Below, piece after piece: positions 23,656 through 32,731 of a DNA stretch of 38,148 nt (its first letter is position 1; every line of letters begins with the position of its first letter). The translations under genes and the position numbers were made by a program. This DNA comes from Companilactobacillus paralimentarius DSM 13238 = JCM 10415 (GTDB lineage: Bacteria > Bacillota > Bacilli > Lactobacillales > Lactobacillaceae). A model generated the notes under the pieces. It had not been told where the DNA came from and made no database searches. It was given only the letters and a program-made list of their open reading frames with translations. The DNA lies in contig NZ_AZES01000078.1 of assembly GCF_001434985.1 (NCBI RefSeq), positions 1 to 38,148 on the forward strand, written 5' to 3'.

Positions 23656-23744
23656 CAATCATATTTAATCAGCAAATTTATTCATAAAAAGATAAAACTC
23701 GTGTAATATTTGACTGAGGAAATTCTTGAATTAGGGATGATAAG

Positions 23745-23930
23745 ATGAATTATATAATCGGTATCGGTGCCATAGCTTTAGGCATTTGGCAGTTAATAGT
23801 TTCTAAGCAGTATTTTGATAATATGAAAAAACAGTCAACACCAATGATATTTTCATTGATTGCGGTAATTTTTAGTATGCTTTTTGGAGCTTTTGCCATT
23901 GTTTTTGGTGTTCTTCGGATCTTTCACTAA
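23745..23930 (+). CDS. Small two-helix membrane protein, hypothetical
   Basis: This 61-residue protein has two hydrophobic helices (about 1-20 and 35-58) joined by a short charged loop (KQYFDNMKKQS). The ATG follows AGGGATGATAAG, a usable ribosome site. No catalytic motif is seen and I do not recognise the family. Its neighbour 97 nt downstream is a small XRE regulator in the same direction, so the two may act together, but the spacing allows separate transcription. Confidence 0.6.
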   Translation: MNYIIGIGAIALGIWQLIVSKQYFDNMKKQSTPMIFSLIAVIFSMLFGAFAIVFGVLRIFH

Positions 23931-24027
23931 CGTTAATCGGTAAAAATGCTACGTTCATAAGTATTTTATGTTTCACTTATTATTTCTGAAATATAATGTC
24001 TTCATGATCAAGAATCGAGGGAACATT

Positions 24028-24252
24028 ATGGAAGAATTTATATTGGATCGTAATACAATTTTTTTAGGTGATAATTTAAGAGAATGTCGTAAGCAACGTA
24101 ATTTATCAGAACGTGAAGTATCAAAAATGTTGCATGTAGATATTACGACCATATCCAAATATGAGCATAATACTAGAACTCCCGATATTTATATGATGAT
24201 GCGATTTGCCGATGTTTACGGTGTTAGTCTGGATACTTTGGTTGGCAGATAA
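24028..24252 (+). CDS. Small XRE-family DNA-binding regulator
   Basis: This 74-residue protein is essentially a single helix-turn-helix domain: LGDNLRECRKQRNLSEREVS, then an HTH core with TTISKYEHNTRTPDI and a closing DVYGVSLDTLVG. The ATG at 24028 has CGAGGG at good spacing; an in-frame upstream start would add an unrelated hydrophobic stretch. There is no sensor or dimerisation domain. Targets are unknown; candidates are its own region and the adjacent small membrane gene. Confidence 0.8.
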   Translation: MEEFILDRNTIFLGDNLRECRKQRNLSEREVSKMLHVDITTISKYEHNTRTPDIYMMMRFADVYGVSLDTLVGR

Positions 24253-24284
24253 AGCTGTTTCAAAAATTTAAATAGTAATTAAAT

Positions 24285-24331
24285 AAGCCTCTCATTTAGA
24301 GTTTGTAAAATACTCTGAATGGGAGGCTTTA
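24285..24331. terminator. Bidirectional terminator between convergent genes
   Basis: AAGCCTCTCATTTAGAGT (24285..24302) pairs with ACTCTGAATGGGAGGCTT (24312..24329) apart from G-U pairs and one mismatch. It separates the plus regulator from the minus response regulator, and its right arm reaches the stop codon of the latter. Confidence 0.8.
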
Positions 24332-25075
24332 ATCGTTTTTAGACATTAATTTAATTAGTTCTTTGTTTTTTCTGAATGAAACTTCACAGGTTGAACCGTC
24401 GATAAAGGATAATATTCTGGTCTTGCTGTCGTAGTTAATAGTATTGTCGAGGTTGACTAGGAATCCTCGATTGCAACGAAAGAGATTAGGATAATCTTTT
24501 TCAAAAGTATTTAATGAACCATTGAATTCAGCTAATTGGTATTTGGTAATGATGAAAATTCTTCCAGGTACATCTTTGTTAGTGTAAAGCATAATAACAT
24601 CATCCATTAAAATTGAAAAATAACGACTTCCGATTTTGTAATCTAATACGTTTTTTGATAAATGATTATACTCGCGCAATTCATGTTGAGTTTTCTGGAT
24701 ATCATCAGTGATACTCTGTTTGATGTTTTCCAGACCATTATCTTTTAAAATGTAATCCATTGGGGCAATTTTTCGTTCTAATGTCGTTAAGGATAATTCG
24801 TCATGAGTTGTTATGAAAACTATCTGTGAGAGTGGAGAATTTTGACGAACTTTCTCGGCTATTTTTAAACCGGCAATTTTATCATTCAAAATTTCCATAT
24901 CTAAAAAGTAAAGTGCTTGTTTTTTTGGATTATATTGATTGAGAAAATCAGTGGTAGTTCCAGCAACTACTTCTAAAAACATATTAGCGTCGTTAATTAA
25001 AATACCATTGTGAATGAATTCAGCGTATTTATTTCGTTGTAGTTCGTTGTCTTCTAGTAAGTAAATGGGATACAT
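24329..25075 (-). CDS. LytTR-family response regulator, AgrA/ComE-like
   Basis: This 248-residue regulator has a receiver domain with acidic pair Glu8-Asp9 and phospho-acceptor Asp59 (ALYFLDME). A C-terminal LytTR DNA-binding domain (about 145-245) carries FRCNRGFLVNLDNI-like residues. GGAGGTAA precedes the ATG, and the stop of the kinase gene directly abuts this start (TGA ATG), so the pair is co-translated. AgrA-type regulators bind direct repeats spaced about 12 bp; no such promoter was identified in the window. The target genes are unknown. Confidence 0.9.
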   Translation of the reverse strand: MYPIYLLEDNELQRNKYAEFIHNGILINDANMFLEVVAGTTTDFLNQYNPKKQALYFLDMEILNDKIAGLKIAEKVRQNSPLSQIVFITTHDELSLTTLERKIAPMDYILKDNGLENIKQSITDDIQKTQHELREYNHLSKNVLDYKIGSRYFSILMDDVIMLYTNKDVPGRIFIITKYQLAEFNGSLNTFEKDYPNLFRCNRGFLVNLDNTINYDSKTRILSFIDGSTCEVSFRKNKELIKLMSKND

Positions 25076-26419
25076 TCAGTTACCTCCAACAATAATTAGT
25101 GTCATCATAAGATGACCATGGATAGTTTTGGTTTCTAAATAAAGATTGTCAGATTCATTGATTAGTTTTCTGACATTGGCTAAACCGAAGCCTGAATGAT
25201 TTTTTTTGGTCGAATAGCCACTTTGGAAAATATCTTTCAGGTTAATATTTTCATTTAATGGATTATCGATTGTAATCTCAGTAGTATTTTCAGTTTGGGT
25301 AATAGCACAAGTAACCTCTTTGTCGGCAATCTCTTCAACATACTCAAATGCATTGTCGATTAGAATACCTAGAATACGGATGATAATTAGAACTTCATTT
25401 TTAAATTGATAATGCTCCTGACTCAATTCTAGATGAAAATCGATTTGACGACTTTTAGCAATAAAGAATTTCTGAATGATTAGGCCACGAATTAGATCGT
25501 TGTCGATAGCTTGAGCCTGAGAAATATTACCTCGACTGACTAAGGACATTTCGCTTTTTTCCTTAGTGATATCGCGATAATAATCCTTCAATTCTTGAGA
25601 ATCACTTTGATCAATAATCGGCTTGATAGCTAACATGATGTTTTGAAAGTCGTGTTTAAATTTTCGAAGTTCAGTGTACTGTTGTTGCACACTAGTTAGA
25701 TATTCATTTAGTTGTTTATTGTAAGTTAATTTTTCCCGAGCTTCATTTTGAATCGCAATCGCATGAACGAAGACGGTCAACTGATAGTAAGCGAAGATCA
25801 AAAGGATGGAGAAAATTAGAATTAAGCTGGCTTGAATAGTAGCCGTCACGGATTGGAGATCACTAATGATCATAATAACCATGAATGAAATAAAGATTCC
25901 CAGTGATAAGACTAAAACACGTTTTCCTAGATGATACTTTTCAATTTGAAGCCATAATTTAATGGTTTGATAACGAAAATGTTCGAAAACTAAGATAACG
26001 ATGAGTAGATAGAGCAAGTTGATGACTAAAGAAATTGGAATAAAGTACTCTTGATAAGTTTCCAAAAGAGTTAAGCGCCATTGGTTATAAGCAATGAAAA
26101 AGAGAATTCTAGCTGAGTAGGTTCCCAAACTAAATAGAACCAATTCAATATTGGCCGCCATGATCAAGGAAATTGAGTTTTGCATATTGGCTCGATATTT
26201 TTTAACGCACCAATTAAAAATCAAAATGGCACCAATAAAAAAGAGTACAAATAGTTCATCAAAAAATAAACCGATGTAACCAAAGACTAAAGCCAAGGCT
26301 ATATCGGCAAGAAAAAATCTGAGTGAAAATTTTCTAATAAAATAATGTTTTAATTGTAAAATTGCGAACAGCATAAAAAAGTTTGCAATCCATTCAAGTT
26401 GCCAGTCTATATATACCAT
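25076..26419 (-). CDS. AgrC-like sensor histidine kinase, HPK10 type
   Basis: This 447-residue kinase has six or seven membrane helices in the first 220 residues, a coiled segment, then RKFKHDFQNIM with phospho-acceptor His256. A GHKL ATPase part follows, with the N-box DNAFEY (355-360) and G-box HSGFGLANV (408-416). This is the architecture of peptide-pheromone receptors in quorum sensing. No agrD-like or double-glycine peptide gene and no agrB protease gene were found near it, so the signal is unknown. The start has only a weak ribosome site, 38 nt after the hydrolase stop, suggesting operon reading from upstream. Confidence 0.88.
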   Translation of the reverse strand: MVYIDWQLEWIANFFMLFAILQLKHYFIRKFSLRFFLADIALALVFGYIGLFFDELFVLFFIGAILIFNWCVKKYRANMQNSISLIMAANIELVLFSLGTYSARILFFIAYNQWRLTLLETYQEYFIPISLVINLLYLLIVILVFEHFRYQTIKLWLQIEKYHLGKRVLVLSLGIFISFMVIMIISDLQSVTATIQASLILIFSILLIFAYYQLTVFVHAIAIQNEAREKLTYNKQLNEYLTSVQQQYTELRKFKHDFQNIMLAIKPIIDQSDSQELKDYYRDITKEKSEMSLVSRGNISQAQAIDNDLIRGLIIQKFFIAKSRQIDFHLELSQEHYQFKNEVLIIIRILGILIDNAFEYVEEIADKEVTCAITQTENTTEITIDNPLNENINLKDIFQSGYSTKKNHSGFGLANVRKLINESDNLYLETKTIHGHLMMTLIIVGGN

Positions 26420-26457
26420 AAACTCATTGTATTTAAAAAAACGGCTTAATACAAGAA

Positions 26458-27345
26458 TTATTGCGAGGCAATGGCACTTTGTTTACTATCGGGTGAATTA
26501 GGATTGTAGACACCGTTACCGATTATATATTGATGAAAGATGGTAATAAATTGGTTACTAGCAATCATATCAGAGTGTTGTGCTTTGTTACCGGTTAAAG
26601 TGATCAATGTATAGTGCTTTGCCTGACTTTCATAAATATATTTACCAGCATCAACACTTCCTAATGGTACGATGCCATCATCAGAATATAATTGAGTCCC
26701 GGCGATGGAATAATAAGTCATATTATTAGGTATTTTATCCCGTTTTTTAATTAGATCATTGAGCATTTGCGTGTGGTTGGAGGTGTTTTTTTCTTCAAAG
26801 TTATAGGGTGTTCCAACGGTTAATAGTTGGTTGATATTTAAGTTAGAGTCATTGAAATCGTTCTCTAAGAACATCGTCCAAATTAGTCCACCATTGGAAT
26901 GACCTAAAGCATTGAAACTGTTGAAACGATAGCGTTTCTTAATAGCATTGAATGCAATATTGAACCAACGAGCCTGCTTCTTAATATTGGAATAGCCGTC
27001 TTCGTTATTTTGAAAACCGACAACAAAGAAAGGCTGTGTGTCATTAGCTCGAATTTTACCGCTATATGTAATTGAATCATCAGTGTGAACGGTTAATTTT
27101 AAGATACTGTGGTGTTCACCATACTTATTATTGATGGTTTTAACTAAATCATCGAAACGGTTGGCAGAAGCGCTACTACCAGGAATCATGATGATTGGTG
27201 TCATTGGTGAATTGTAACGACCGGCCAAAGTTGTAACATTCTTTCGCGTCCAAATGTAAGATGGAATTCCTAAAATAATAAAGAATAGCAGCATAGCGAT
27301 TAAGTATTTGAAATTTTTATTTTTTCTTAAAGTACGTGTGTGCAT
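26458..27345 (-). CDS. Membrane-anchored alpha/beta hydrolase, DUF915 type
   Basis: This 295-residue protein begins with a basic stretch and one membrane helix (about 13-30), so its catalytic domain lies outside the cell. The alpha/beta-hydrolase features are MIPGSSAS (53-60, oxyanion region), the nucleophile elbow LGHSNGG with Ser150, an acid at Asp222 or Asp223 and His257. DUF915 cell-surface hydrolases are frequent in lactobacilli; substrates are unknown, with esterase activity the default guess. Its ATG shares one base with the stop of the frame-corrected EIIC gene (TGATG), which shows the two were built as one coupled unit. Confidence 0.85.
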   Translation of the reverse strand: MHTRTLRKNKNFKYLIAMLLFFIILGIPSYIWTRKNVTTLAGRYNSPMTPIIMIPGSSASANRFDDLVKTINNKYGEHHSILKLTVHTDDSITYSGKIRANDTQPFFVVGFQNNEDGYSNIKKQARWFNIAFNAIKKRYRFNSFNALGHSNGGLIWTMFLENDFNDSNLNINQLLTVGTPYNFEEKNTSNHTQMLNDLIKKRDKIPNNMTYYSIAGTQLYSDDGIVPLGSVDAGKYIYESQAKHYTLITLTGNKAQHSDMIASNQFITIFHQYIIGNGVYNPNSPDSKQSAIASQ

Positions 27346-28669
27346 CAGTTAGCACCTTCTTCAAGACTCAAATTATCAAAGTCCTTAACTTTAATGGCCA
27401 TTTTGACAAAGGGAATATAAATATAAACGGAAATTATGATAGCTAAAATGGAGAATATTAAGGCCTGCCAGCTACCATTTGTCCCAATGAAGGCAATTGA
27501 CCCGGAGTTCCAATCGGCACAGGATAGACGCTAGGGGGCATTAAATGTAATTGAATTGCTAAAGCTGCCATGGTCATATTAGCAATAGGTGCCAAGATAA
27601 AAGGAATCAGAAAAATAATGTTGAAAAGTATTGGTATTCCGGTCATGAGACCACTACTAATGTTGAAAAGACTGGGAATAATCGCCCAACGTGCGACTGT
27701 TTGAAAATCTTCATCTTTAGCAACTATCAGAATAGCAATGATCAATCCTAGAACAGCACCAGTTCCGCCGAAAGTCGCGAAAGCATGATAGAGAGCCGAA
27801 CTAGTAAAGGGATTGGGAGCATTCCAAGCGGTGTGTTTATTTAAAGCATAGTTTAAGTTAACGGTTGAAAGAGTGTCCATTTTTTCAGTGCCAGCAGATG
27901 AATAAGTGCCGGACCAACCAAAGAATGACATAACCAAAGTATAAATAGAAAAAATAAAAGTTTTGAATAGTTGACCTAAAGGACTTTTTGAGGTGTACTC
28001 GGAAGCAAGCGCATTAATGTAATTGCCAGGAGCTTCGGCATAGTAGGTGACGTTGATTAGAGTACTAAAGAGCATCGCAATTAGCAGTGAAATAACGATT
28101 GGTTTAGCAGAAATAAAGGAACGCTCGATAACACTTGATGCGCCGCCCAGTTTGGCATAATCAGGTACGGGACGACTGGTCTTTTTAAAAATCCAGCCGA
28201 TGAATATTCCTAAAATAATGGCTAAAAGTAAGCCGTGCATGCCTAATATTTGTGGATGAAAAGAAAATATTTGAACTTTGGAATAACTGTAATCGATAAT
28301 CAATAGAGCACTCATAGCGGTGATACCGGCCAATTGATCATCACGATTGAAATGTTTGGCGGTATATTTGGCAGCTCCGAAGATAGCAATCACTGAGATC
28401 CAACCTAAAGATAAGTTGTATAAACCGGTAGTAATATTATCAATTTGCCGATAAATAAAGTCGTTACTCAAGTCAGGAAAGACATCGGTTAAAAAGCCTT
28501 CCTTACCAATAACGACAGTTTGAATTATTTTGACAAAACTTCCAAATAGGGCAAAGGGAAAGATCAAAAGTAATGTACGTTGGATTACACGGTAGATAAA
28601 AAATTTTTGAAGCTTAAGAGTTCCCAAAATTAATTTTTTTTCGAGTTTATTATTGAATTGAATTTTCAT
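27345..28669 (-). pseudogene. PTS EIIC, lactose/cellobiose family, C-terminus frameshifted
   Basis: The gene encodes a polytopic sugar permease of the Lac/CelB EIIC family. Start is the ATG at 28669 with GCAGGTG 8 nt upstream. The open frame stops early at 27458, ending QLPSLGQMVAGRP, which is not EIIC-like. Another frame across the same bases reads GSIAFIGTNGSWQALIF and goes on through a hydrophobic helix to IYIPFVKMA, the normal EIIC end, stopping at 27345..27347. Adding one G to the CCGGG at about 27501..27505 joins the frames to give about 441 residues, the normal length. As written, the last membrane helix is lost and function is doubtful. This is a true mutation or a sequencing error. 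No EIIA or EIIB gene is beside it. Confidence 0.85.
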
Positions 28670-28722
28670 AAGAAAACACCTGCATTGACCGTTATATATA
28701 TCAGGAAAAGTATAACGCAAAT

Positions 28723-28755
28723 AAAAAAAGCCGCCATCATAGCGACCTCTTTTTA
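28723..28755 (-). terminator. Terminator of the permease gene, overlapping its coding end
   Basis: On the minus strand, AAAAGAGGTCGC pairs with GCGGCTTTTTTT around a 7-nt loop. The left arm codes for the last residues and part of the stop codon of the permease, so the stem starts inside the gene. Confidence 0.7.
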
Positions 28756-30077
28756 TTGAAATAATGAATATAATAAACTGGTAAACCTAGTAAGGTAATT
28801 CCAATTCCCATTGCAGCTAAACCGGGTTGACGGAATAAAGTGGAAATAATGATATAGGCTCCACCAGCTAAGGCAATAATTGGTGGTATTGGATAAAAAT
28901 TGATTTTATAAGGACGTGTTAGTTCAGGTTCTTTCTTTCTTAAAATGAAGACACCAATGAACATCATTACTGAAAAAATCCACATAACGAAAACTAACAT
29001 ATCAGTTAAGTAATCGAAACTACCCATAAAGATCATGGCAATAGCAATAACTGTTTGTACTAAGCCGGCATTAGCTGGAACACGTGTATTCTTAGTTAAT
29101 TTACCAAAGAATTTTGAAAAGACGATTTCATCATCAGTTCCTAGAACATAAGGAACGCGTGCACCGGTCATTGTATAGCCATTAACTGATCCGAAGACGG
29201 AAATAAGGATACCAATGGTAACAATTTTTCCACCAACTTCACCGAAGATACGAATAGCAGATTCGGAAGCAGCATTTTGATTACCGGGAATCAAATGGAA
29301 TGGCAGTTCTTTGATAAACACAAAGCTGATTAGAACGTAAATTAATGTAATAGCGAATAGTCCTACGATGATTGACTTAGCTAAATCCTTTTCAGGACGT
29401 TTCATTTCACCAGCTAGACTACCAACATTCATCCAACCATCAAAGGCAAACATAGTTGCTAATAGTCCGCCACCCAGCGAAGACCAAAAGTTAGCATGAC
29501 TACCGGAAGTGATTGGAAAAAGTGAAATGGAATTGCTTGAAGGTGTGAAAATACCTACGATAATAATTAAAGCGATGGGAATCAATTTAGCAATTAAAGC
29601 AACTGTTTGAATTGTGGCACCAACTTTAGCTCCTAGTAGATTAACAAGATAAAGAAAGATGGCTAATGAAATGGCAATCGGTATTTGCCAAGTAGAAGAA
29701 ATGTTACACAAATTCATAACTTGTGTGGCAAAAATGATTGATAGAGCGGAAATTCCTGCTGGATAATAGATAACTGATTGTGCCCAAGCAAGTAGAAAAG
29801 CTGGAACTTTTCCATAAATATATTCGATGTATTTGTAAATTCCGCCAGCAACTGGAATAGCTGAGGCTAATTCAGCAACTGTCAATCCAGCGTTGATAGT
29901 GATAAAACCAGCAAGCAACCAGACAAAAATGGTTAAACTAGCGCTTCCGGTGGCTGCGGTGACACTAGAGATCTTGAAGAAAACTCCACCACCGATAACG
30001 AGCCCCATTACCGTTGATAGTGCTGGAAAGAAACCAAGGTCTCTCTTCAGACTGAATTTATCTGTTTTCTCGTTCAT
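28737..30077 (-). CDS. APC-superfamily amino acid permease
   Basis: This 446-residue transporter has twelve hydrophobic segments. The first contains VMGLVIGGGVFF, the unwound glycine motif that binds the amino-acid backbone in APC proteins. FAFDGWMNVGSLAGEMKRPEKDL (the segment near residues 205-227) is the typical L-amino-acid-transporter-like block. Closest recognisable relatives are SteT-type exchangers, which swap serine, threonine or aromatic residues. The exact substrate is not readable. A TATAAT on the minus strand at 30114..30119 is a possible -10 box, and GAGGGGGTAG is the ribosome site. Confidence 0.87.
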   Translation of the reverse strand: MNEKTDKFSLKRDLGFFPALSTVMGLVIGGGVFFKISSVTAATGSASLTIFVWLLAGFITINAGLTVAELASAIPVAGGIYKYIEYIYGKVPAFLLAWAQSVIYYPAGISALSIIFATQVMNLCNISSTWQIPIAISLAIFLYLVNLLGAKVGATIQTVALIAKLIPIALIIIVGIFTPSSNSISLFPITSGSHANFWSSLGGGLLATMFAFDGWMNVGSLAGEMKRPEKDLAKSIIVGLFAITLIYVLISFVFIKELPFHLIPGNQNAASESAIRIFGEVGGKIVTIGILISVFGSVNGYTMTGARVPYVLGTDDEIVFSKFFGKLTKNTRVPANAGLVQTVIAIAMIFMGSFDYLTDMLVFVMWIFSVMMFIGVFILRKKEPELTRPYKINFYPIPPIIALAGGAYIIISTLFRQPGLAAMGIGITLLGLPVYYIHYFNKKRSL

Positions 30078-30198
30078 AAAGCAAAACTACCCCCTCAAAT
30101 GGTTTAAACTGCAATTATATACCATATTGATAGAATTCAGGTACTTTTTTAGTAGTAATTGCGCTTACATATAAGTAAAATTAAGGCGAGGTGATTTT

Positions 30199-31197
30199 AT
30201 GATAAATTTAGGAATAATTGGAACAAATTGGATTACAGAACAATTCGTTAATGCGACAGATGAGACGAAAGCTTTTTCGTTAACACATGTCTATTCCAGA
30301 ACTGAAGTTAAGGCAGATAAGTTTATTGAGGATCTTCAAAAGAAGAATATTGCTATTAGTACGGATTTAGAAAAATTTTTTAGTAGTGATGACTTTGAAA
30401 CTGTTTATATTGCTTCTCCAAATGGTTTACATTTCCAACAAGCCAAGATGGCTTTAGAACATGGAAAAAATGTTATTGTAGAAAAACCTAGTACTTCTAC
30501 TGTTAGAGAATTCACAATTTTAGATGATCTGGCACATGAAAAAGGACTTTTCTTATTTGAGGCTGCACGTCATATTCACGAACCTATCTTTAAAAAGATT
30601 CAAAACTATGTTGAAGACAATTATGATGAATTGAGTGGAGCTACATTTTCTTATATGAAATACTCTAGCCGTTATGATGATTTTAAGGCTGGAAATTTGC
30701 CTAACATCTTCAATCCTAAATTTTCAGGTGGAGCTTTATATGATTTAGGTGTCTACACTGTTTATGATGCCGTTGTACTATTTGGACAACCTGATTCTGT
30801 AAAGTATGTTGCTGAAATACTTTCATCAGGTATAGATGGAAGCGGAAGTTTGACATTAAAGTATCCTAAGTTTGATGTTAATATCTTGATCGGTAAAACT
30901 AAGAATTCATACACTGATTCAGAAATATATTTTGATAAAAAAACTTTATTGATGGACAGTGGTGGTGACATTACTCATGTTCAATTAGCCGATGATAATA
31001 AGAATATAACAACTATTCCAACTGTTAAGAGTGAGAACCCAATGGACTCTGAGGCAAAAGAATTTGCACGAATTATGACTGAAAATGATCAAGAAACTTA
31101 TGAAAATCTCTTGAAGTACGCTAGAATTGTAAATAGAATTCTAGAACAAGCCCGGACAAGTGCAGGACTTGTTTTTGGAGCAGATGAGGATAAGTAA
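30199..31197 (+). CDS. Gfo/Idh/MocA-family NAD(P)-dependent oxidoreductase
   Basis: This 332-residue cytosolic enzyme has an N-terminal Rossmann domain (GIIGTNWITEQF, residues 4-15, as the dinucleotide loop), YIASPNGLHFQQA (about 73-85) and the family EKP motif (VIVEKPS, about 93-99). A C-terminal alpha/beta domain follows, with GGALYDLGVY as the substrate-side helix and catalytic Asp. Members oxidise or reduce sugars, inositols and similar polyols; the substrate is not readable here. The ribosome site is GCGAGGTG. The next gene starts 1 nt past its stop, so the two are co-transcribed, although a link between an oxidoreductase and a helicase is not obvious. Confidence 0.87.
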   Translation: MINLGIIGTNWITEQFVNATDETKAFSLTHVYSRTEVKADKFIEDLQKKNIAISTDLEKFFSSDDFETVYIASPNGLHFQQAKMALEHGKNVIVEKPSTSTVREFTILDDLAHEKGLFLFEAARHIHEPIFKKIQNYVEDNYDELSGATFSYMKYSSRYDDFKAGNLPNIFNPKFSGGALYDLGVYTVYDAVVLFGQPDSVKYVAEILSSGIDGSGSLTLKYPKFDVNILIGKTKNSYTDSEIYFDKKTLLMDSGGDITHVQLADDNKNITTIPTVKSENPMDSEAKEFARIMTENDQETYENLLKYARIVNRILEQARTSAGLVFGADEDK

Positions 31198-31198
31198 A

Positions 31199-32404
31199 GT
31201 GGAAATACCAAAATTATATCAAGATTATTTTAAACAAAATCAATTTAGTGCATTAACTAAGATTCAAGAGGCCGTCTATCTACCTTTCAAAGAGGGCAAA
31301 GACTTTGTTGCCATGGCACCAACTGGTTCCGGTAAAACCTTGGGCTTTGTAATGCCAATGTTAGAAACCTTAGTACCAAAAGATGGATTGCAAGTGTTGA
31401 TTTTAGAACCTTCTCAGGAACTGGCAATGCAAGTTAGAGATGTTATTCAACCGCTAGCTAAATTAGTAGACTGTAAAGTACAGGCAATTACTGGTGGCGC
31501 TAATCCCCAACGTCAGTTGAAAAAGTTGAAAGAAAAGCCAGAGATTATCGTTGCTACCCTAGGACGATTAAATGAATTAACACAGGCTCGTAAGGTGAAA
31601 TTAGGCAAGTTAAACACTGTTATTGTGGATGAAGCCGATGAAATGTTGAACGAATCAAAATTGGAAACGGTCCGTCAAACAATTGCGCAAATGCCAGCTG
31701 ATGTTCAAATGACTTTCTTCTCAGCTACTGGTAATGAAATCTTTAAAGATATGCATAAATGGTTTGGACAAGATTTCGATATTATAGATCAACGTAATGA
31801 TACTACCTATACAGCAGGGATTAAGCATTACTTTATTGATGCTAATAGTGAATTTATCAAAAATGCATTAGTTCGTGAGTTGGCTCATAACAAGAAATTC
31901 TTGGGAATAGTTTTTTTCAATAACTCTCGTTCGTTACATAAAGCTATCAGTGATTTGAATCATAACAAAACTAATTTTGTATCTTTAGATAGTAAAATGT
32001 CATCACAACAACGTAAATCAGCGATTCAACTCTTTTCTACTAAAAAAGTTAATTTGTTGTTAACAACTGATGTGGCTGCTCGTGGAATGGATATTGACAA
32101 TATCACAACGATTGTTAATTATATGGTTCCTAGGGATGAAAATGAATATGTTCATCGTTCTGGTAGAACCGGTAGAATGGGTAAGAGCGGTATTGTGCTT
32201 ACTTTTGGTAATAGTCATGATTTGAAGAACATGCGTGAATTTACTAATGTTGAAATAAATAAGGCTTACCTCAAGAGTGATGGCACACTCTCTAATAAAC
32301 CTGTTGCTCGTAAAAAGACTGTGGTTGGTCATAAGGATAAACCTAAGACTAAGAAACGGTTACGTGATCAAAAAAATAAAGGTAAGCGTCATAATAATAA
32401 ATAA
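31199..32404 (+). CDS. DEAD-box RNA helicase, YfmL-like
   Basis: This 401-residue ATP-dependent RNA helicase is probably involved in ribosome assembly or RNA turnover. The GTG at 31199 is chosen: AGGA lies 8 nt upstream, inside the end of the previous gene, and the product starts VEIPKLYQDYF like its relatives. A longer frame from 31160 overlaps that gene. Motifs: Q-motif (FSALTKIQ), APTGSGKT (I), VDEADEML (II, DEAD), FFSATG (III), TTDVAARGMD (V) and HRSGRTGRMG (VI). It ends in a Lys/Arg-rich tail, common in RNA-binding helicases. It lacks the long C-terminal extension of CshA and so resembles Bacillus YfmL. Confidence 0.88.
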   Translation: MEIPKLYQDYFKQNQFSALTKIQEAVYLPFKEGKDFVAMAPTGSGKTLGFVMPMLETLVPKDGLQVLILEPSQELAMQVRDVIQPLAKLVDCKVQAITGGANPQRQLKKLKEKPEIIVATLGRLNELTQARKVKLGKLNTVIVDEADEMLNESKLETVRQTIAQMPADVQMTFFSATGNEIFKDMHKWFGQDFDIIDQRNDTTYTAGIKHYFIDANSEFIKNALVRELAHNKKFLGIVFFNNSRSLHKAISDLNHNKTNFVSLDSKMSSQQRKSAIQLFSTKKVNLLLTTDVAARGMDIDNITTIVNYMVPRDENEYVHRSGRTGRMGKSGIVLTFGNSHDLKNMREFTNVEINKAYLKSDGTLSNKPVARKKTVVGHKDKPKTKKRLRDQKNKGKRHNNK

Positions 32405-32467
32405 GCTTTTTTGCAAGCTTGGTTGTTATGGAGTTAGGTATTGTAAAATTTAAATAATTAAATAAGA

Positions 32468-32537
32468 GCAGTCTCTATTAAGAAATTCAAGTACATAGTA
32501 TATGTCTTGAGTACTTAATAGGGACTGCTTTTTTTGA
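32468..32537 (+). repeat. Long hairpin repeat A, terminator before tRNA-Arg
   Basis: AGCAGTCTCTATTAAG (32468..32483) pairs over 16 bp with CTTAATAGGGACTGCT (32515..32530), with one G-U pair. An inner TCAAG/CTTGA stem and a small tip complete it, and Ts follow. It ends the helicase transcript. Its sequence is closely related to the reverse complement of the hairpin at 33775..33846. Confidence 0.82.
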
Positions 32538-32571
32538 ACGGGTAAACGGTTCTATTTATCATTTTCCAGTA

Positions 32572-32599
32572 TTGAATAATTATGCATGTGAGATATAAT
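32572..32599 (+). promoter_or_regulatory. Promoter of tRNA-Arg
   Basis: TTGAAT (32572..32577) and a perfect TATAAT (32594..32599) are 16 nt apart. The tRNA begins 36 nt downstream of the -10 box. Confidence 0.65.
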
Positions 32600-32634
32600 T
32601 TTCTTATAGACGTTTTATTGGTTAATTAAGATTT

Positions 32635-32708
32635 GGTCCCTTGGCCCAGTTGGATAGAGCAACTGCCTCCTAAGCAGTAGGTCCCCGGTTCGATCCCGGG
32701 AGGGATCA
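32635..32708 (+). tRNA. tRNA-Arg, anticodon CCU
   Basis: This 74-nt sequence folds as a full cloverleaf. The acceptor stem is GGTCCCT with AGGGATC, the D-arm is GCCC/GAGC, the anticodon stem ACTGC/GCAGT encloses CTCCTAA (anticodon CCT), and the T-arm is CCCGG-TTCGATC-CCGGG. CCA is not encoded. It reads AGG codons. It has its own promoter and stands alone. Confidence 0.95.
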
Positions 32709-32731
32709 TTGTTTTGAGTATATGAAAAATA

